A program made the translations under genes and the position numbers. This document shows positions 61,225-64,000 of a DNA stretch of 64,000 nucleotides, piece after piece. The notes beneath the pieces are model-generated. The model worked only from the letters and a program-made list of their open reading frames with translations. It had not been told where the DNA came from and did no database searches. Where the stretch lies: positions 9,114,001 to 9,178,000 of the forward strand of contig OZ059895.1 in NCBI GenBank assembly GCA_964057225.1. The letters are read 5' to 3'. Source of the DNA: Auanema rhodensis (lineage: Eukaryota > Nematoda > Chromadorea > Rhabditida > Rhabditidae). Position 1 is the first letter of the stretch, and each line of letters opens with the position of its first letter.

Positions 61225-64000
61225 CTAGCAGTTTAATGTGTGTTGACCACAATCTCTTGTAGAAATAGGGAAAGAAACATTAGATGACATCGAGGCTTGA
61301 GTATTTGGTTGGTACATAGGCATGAAATCAGGAGAATCAATGCTTCTTGTACTTTCACGAACACCTTGACTTAAATAGCCTTGTTGCTGAAGCGGGTTAG
61401 GAGATCTAAACAAGATGTTTTGATTTATAAAAAAATTATATGAAATACCTGGGCGGCGCAAATAAATTCGTGACACTGGGTGGTCTATGTAGTCCATTAG
61501 TACTGGGGGGTCGATACAAGGAAACAGGGGAATGTGCACCCCTTCGTAAAGTAGTGGGTGAAGGACAGGGTCTGCCTAAACAAATTGGGGAATATATAAA
61601 ACCAAGGTATGTTCACAAACCAGGTTGCACAACAGTTGGCCTGCTGGAATGGCGATAATGTGCGGGAAGCTTGTCAAATCCTGTAGTGGTGCTAGCGATA
61701 GATCGTTGAGAGTAAGATGCATTAGGCTAAAATGAAAGATAAATGTTGCAATTGGAAAATCTAATACATCATTCTGGTAGAGTTCTGAAGCAGATATTGA
61801 TCGTACATGACGAGGTGATTCCATAGTCGAATTAGGTGGTGGAGGTTGGAAAGCTGAACTTCTCGATGCATTAACTTAAAATAATGATTAATCATGTTTT
61901 TTTTATAAAATAGCCTACTTTGCTGATGTCGTTGTTGATAAGGAAGAACTTGCACAGATTGTTGGCTTCCGTACTTGGGTAATTGACTATAATTGGAGTA
62001 TGGAGGCGGGCCAGGTGGGATCTAAAGTTGTGAAAATGATATCAAACAAAAAATAAAACAGCAGTACTTGAGAAGGTCTTGGTGGTGCAGGCTGTGAATG
62101 CATAGATTGAGACATAGCTGGAGAAGGAGCAGCATAGTTCGAGTTAGGCGAAGATTGAGAAGGATTAATTTGACCCTGAAATAAAGGATACAAATTGGAA
62201 TAAAGGTATATATACGTACCACCGGAACATTTGATTGCAGCCAAACAGCTAACCCATTCTTGTTAGCAGCACCTTTTTTGACTTCGAAATGGATTTCGGA
62301 TCCACTACGTGCCATATATTGGGCAGCACTAGAAATATTTTATAAAATATAAAACAAGATGTATCATACTCTTCCTGAGTTATTCCAAGTAAGGTTTGAC
62401 CATTAACAGACAGAAGCTGATCACCGGGAGCTAACCTTCCATCCTTTAACAGATTTTATGATTTAATATTTTAAAATAACTGTTTTTACCAACGCAGCAG
62501 GAGATCCATCAACAACTTTTTTAATATAAATACCGGTTTGCCTATCACCTATTCCCTAAAATAACACGAAAGATGTTTTTTGAATGTCGAAAATGTACCT
62601 GAGCAGCTACTATGCTTAGTCCGATTCCTCCATTACCTCTTGACAGGACTACACGTAAAATTTCATCGGCATGTGCTATACCATTCTCTCCCTATTGCTC
62701 AAAGTTTACTATATCAAACAAGTAAAACTTACAAATTGATTGGGCATATTTGTTAGCGTGGTTTGTGAAGCACTTCTCTGAATAGGGGCAGGAGGAACCG
62801 CAGAGGTAGGTATAACACCTTGCTCACCGTAACAGGAATTCTAGAATGAGAAAACATATGAAACAAGTTCAATTTATCTGCTGCAAAGCCAAAGAAAGCA
62901 TATGAAATCTTCGAATTGTTCTGGTTTTCACCGACATGTAACCGTATATAATTGCTCTTCCCGAAAAAAATATTTTGCATACCTGTGTCTGATCTGCTTG
63001 AGCGGGTATTTGGTCATTAAGATTAACAGAATGGCATAGGCCCTTGTCTCTTAACCCATATAAGTATTGCGCTAATCCATCAGGAACGGTTTTTAAAAGT
63101 TCTTTAAAAGTTGTTGAGTGCATTTTTTAAGATTATTTACAAACCAGAAGTGTATCCATCTTGAGGCAACAGAAAAGGCAGAGAGAGCTGATCAGGCTCT
63201 TCAAGGGTAACAGGAAGTCCATCCTGAAAAAGAATTGTATGAATTCATAAAACTTAATCAATGTAGAATACTTGTTGAGTAAGAACATCTGCTTGTCGTT
63301 CAGATAAGCTTACTATCCGGTTGAGAACTTCAGATTCGCAGGGAATTTCACCATTTTCAACTATGAAATTCGTTAACAAATATCGAACCTGAAACGAATT
63401 CAATCAAAACGAGAAAAAATTAAATAGTAACCTGAAGACTATTGAGTTTGTAGCATGTTGAACCAAGTACAGCTATATCATTTTTTTGAGCAGCTATTAA
63501 GTTAGCTGCTTGGCGACAGCGGTCCAAATGACATTCAGCGGCAAGTTCCACACCCATTTGCTCCGCCCATCTAGAAATATTTTTTGAATATATTTTATCA
63601 CCAAAATACGCAAACCTATGAAGAGCTGAAAGTCTTTGAACCAAGGACCTGCCGAAACGAGTTGTTAGTTCAAGTTTCTATAAGATATATTACAAATAAA
63701 TGAATAATAAACTCAGTTTTACTAACCATTGATCCCATTCCAATCATATTATTAAAAATTGTTGAGTTTATTGTATGAAACATTTGACTACATAGTTGAA
63801 TAGTTAGGGCTGGATTAAGGCATGAAGCTCGAGCAGCACGAAGAGTATTATCTAAGAGCGTTTTCAATTCTCCTAAAAGAGAACTAACATATTCAAGCCA
63901 ATTTGCAATTTTAAAAAAAATTTCAAAAGCAGTACTTACTTGTAGCATCCTCGACTGTTAAACGATTATCTAATAAAGCCCCACACGCAGGACGAACAGC
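61225..64000 (-). CDS. AFDN: Afadin, C-terminal half (5' part outside window)
   Basis: This F-actin-binding scaffold links nectins and other adhesion proteins to the cytoskeleton at cell junctions. The visible part starts in the DIL (dilute) domain at 64000-63130: LDNTLRAARASCLNPALTIQ, MFHTINSTIFNNMIG, WAEQMGVELAAECHLDRCRQ, SLPFLLPQDGYTSG. An Arg/Ser linker (RSASQTTLTNMP, also seen in afadins) leads to the PDZ domain at about 62.7-62.2 kb: ILRVVLSRGNGGIGLSIVAA, the carboxylate-binding loop region, DGRLAPGDQLLSVNGQTL. The tail is Pro/Gln/Ser-rich and ends CGQHTLNC. The RA and FHA domains expected upstream lie beyond 64000. The partial state is due to the window edge. Confidence 0.92.

Overview
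The window is nuclear DNA from a small, compact, AT-rich animal genome. Almost every gene is cut into short exons by GT..AG introns, most of them about 40-60 bases long, with acceptors ending TTTAG, TTCAG or TGTAG. Genes lie on both strands, often only 80-600 bases apart. The gene set is metazoan: transcription factor AP-2, an alpha-type nicotinic receptor subunit, afadin, a MARVEL protein, and secreted C-type lectin/CUB/sushi/EGF/thrombospondin-module proteins. Intron size, spacing and the single-TSP1 and sushi proteins fit a nematode best, but the sequence does not prove this. No bacterial genes, CRISPR array, phage, rRNA or convincing tRNA was found.

Layout. 1-6.7 kb (-): most of a giant secreted protein with C-type lectin, LDL-receptor A, CUB, sushi and EGF modules; one intron carries a MITE-like insertion. 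7.3-9.5 kb (-): cytosolic asparaginyl-tRNA synthetase. 10.0-14.6 kb (-): MSH6. 16.2-17.7 kb (+): AP-2. 17.9-19.3 kb (-): proteasome lid subunit Rpn8/PSMD7, divergent from FKBP8-like (+, 19.5-21.1 kb). 22.1-29.8 kb (+): a secreted protein of about 18 sushi modules, with a 21-base micro-exon that encodes exactly a basic convertase site. 30.2-31.1 kb (+): small TSP1 protein, convergent with exocyst Exo84 (-, 31.2-33.9 kb). 34.2-37.4 kb (+): PWWP chromatin protein with paired zinc fingers and an HMGXB4-like tail. 37.6-38.5 kb (-): orphan gene. 38.8-40.7 kb (-): nicotinic receptor subunit. 41.0-42.9 kb (-): importin alpha. 43.3-45.0 and 45.1-45.7 kb (+): RCC1L and NUDT2. 45.9-46.4 kb (+), 46.7-47.1 kb (-): two small orphans. 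47.3-48.2 kb (-): MARVEL protein. 50.5-54.4 kb (+): alanyl-tRNA synthetase. 55.1-56.9 kb (+): CIR1-like protein with a coding minisatellite. 57.0-57.3 kb (+): small coiled-coil protein. 58.0-59.0 kb (-): signal-anchor orphan. 59.4-60.7 kb (-): lambda-crystallin/gulonate dehydrogenase. 61.2-64 kb (-): C-terminal part of afadin, running off the window.

Most genes are housekeeping: two tRNA synthetases, mismatch repair, proteasome, exocyst, nuclear import, mitochondrial RCC1L and Ap4A hydrolysis. The distinctive content is the pair of large modular extracellular proteins, both sushi-rich, lying on either side of conserved genes and in the same window as an acetylcholine receptor subunit. Exon joins were worked out by eye from splice sites and reading frame. 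Gene ends are reliable where an exact start or stop is stated; internal exon borders are approximate unless given.
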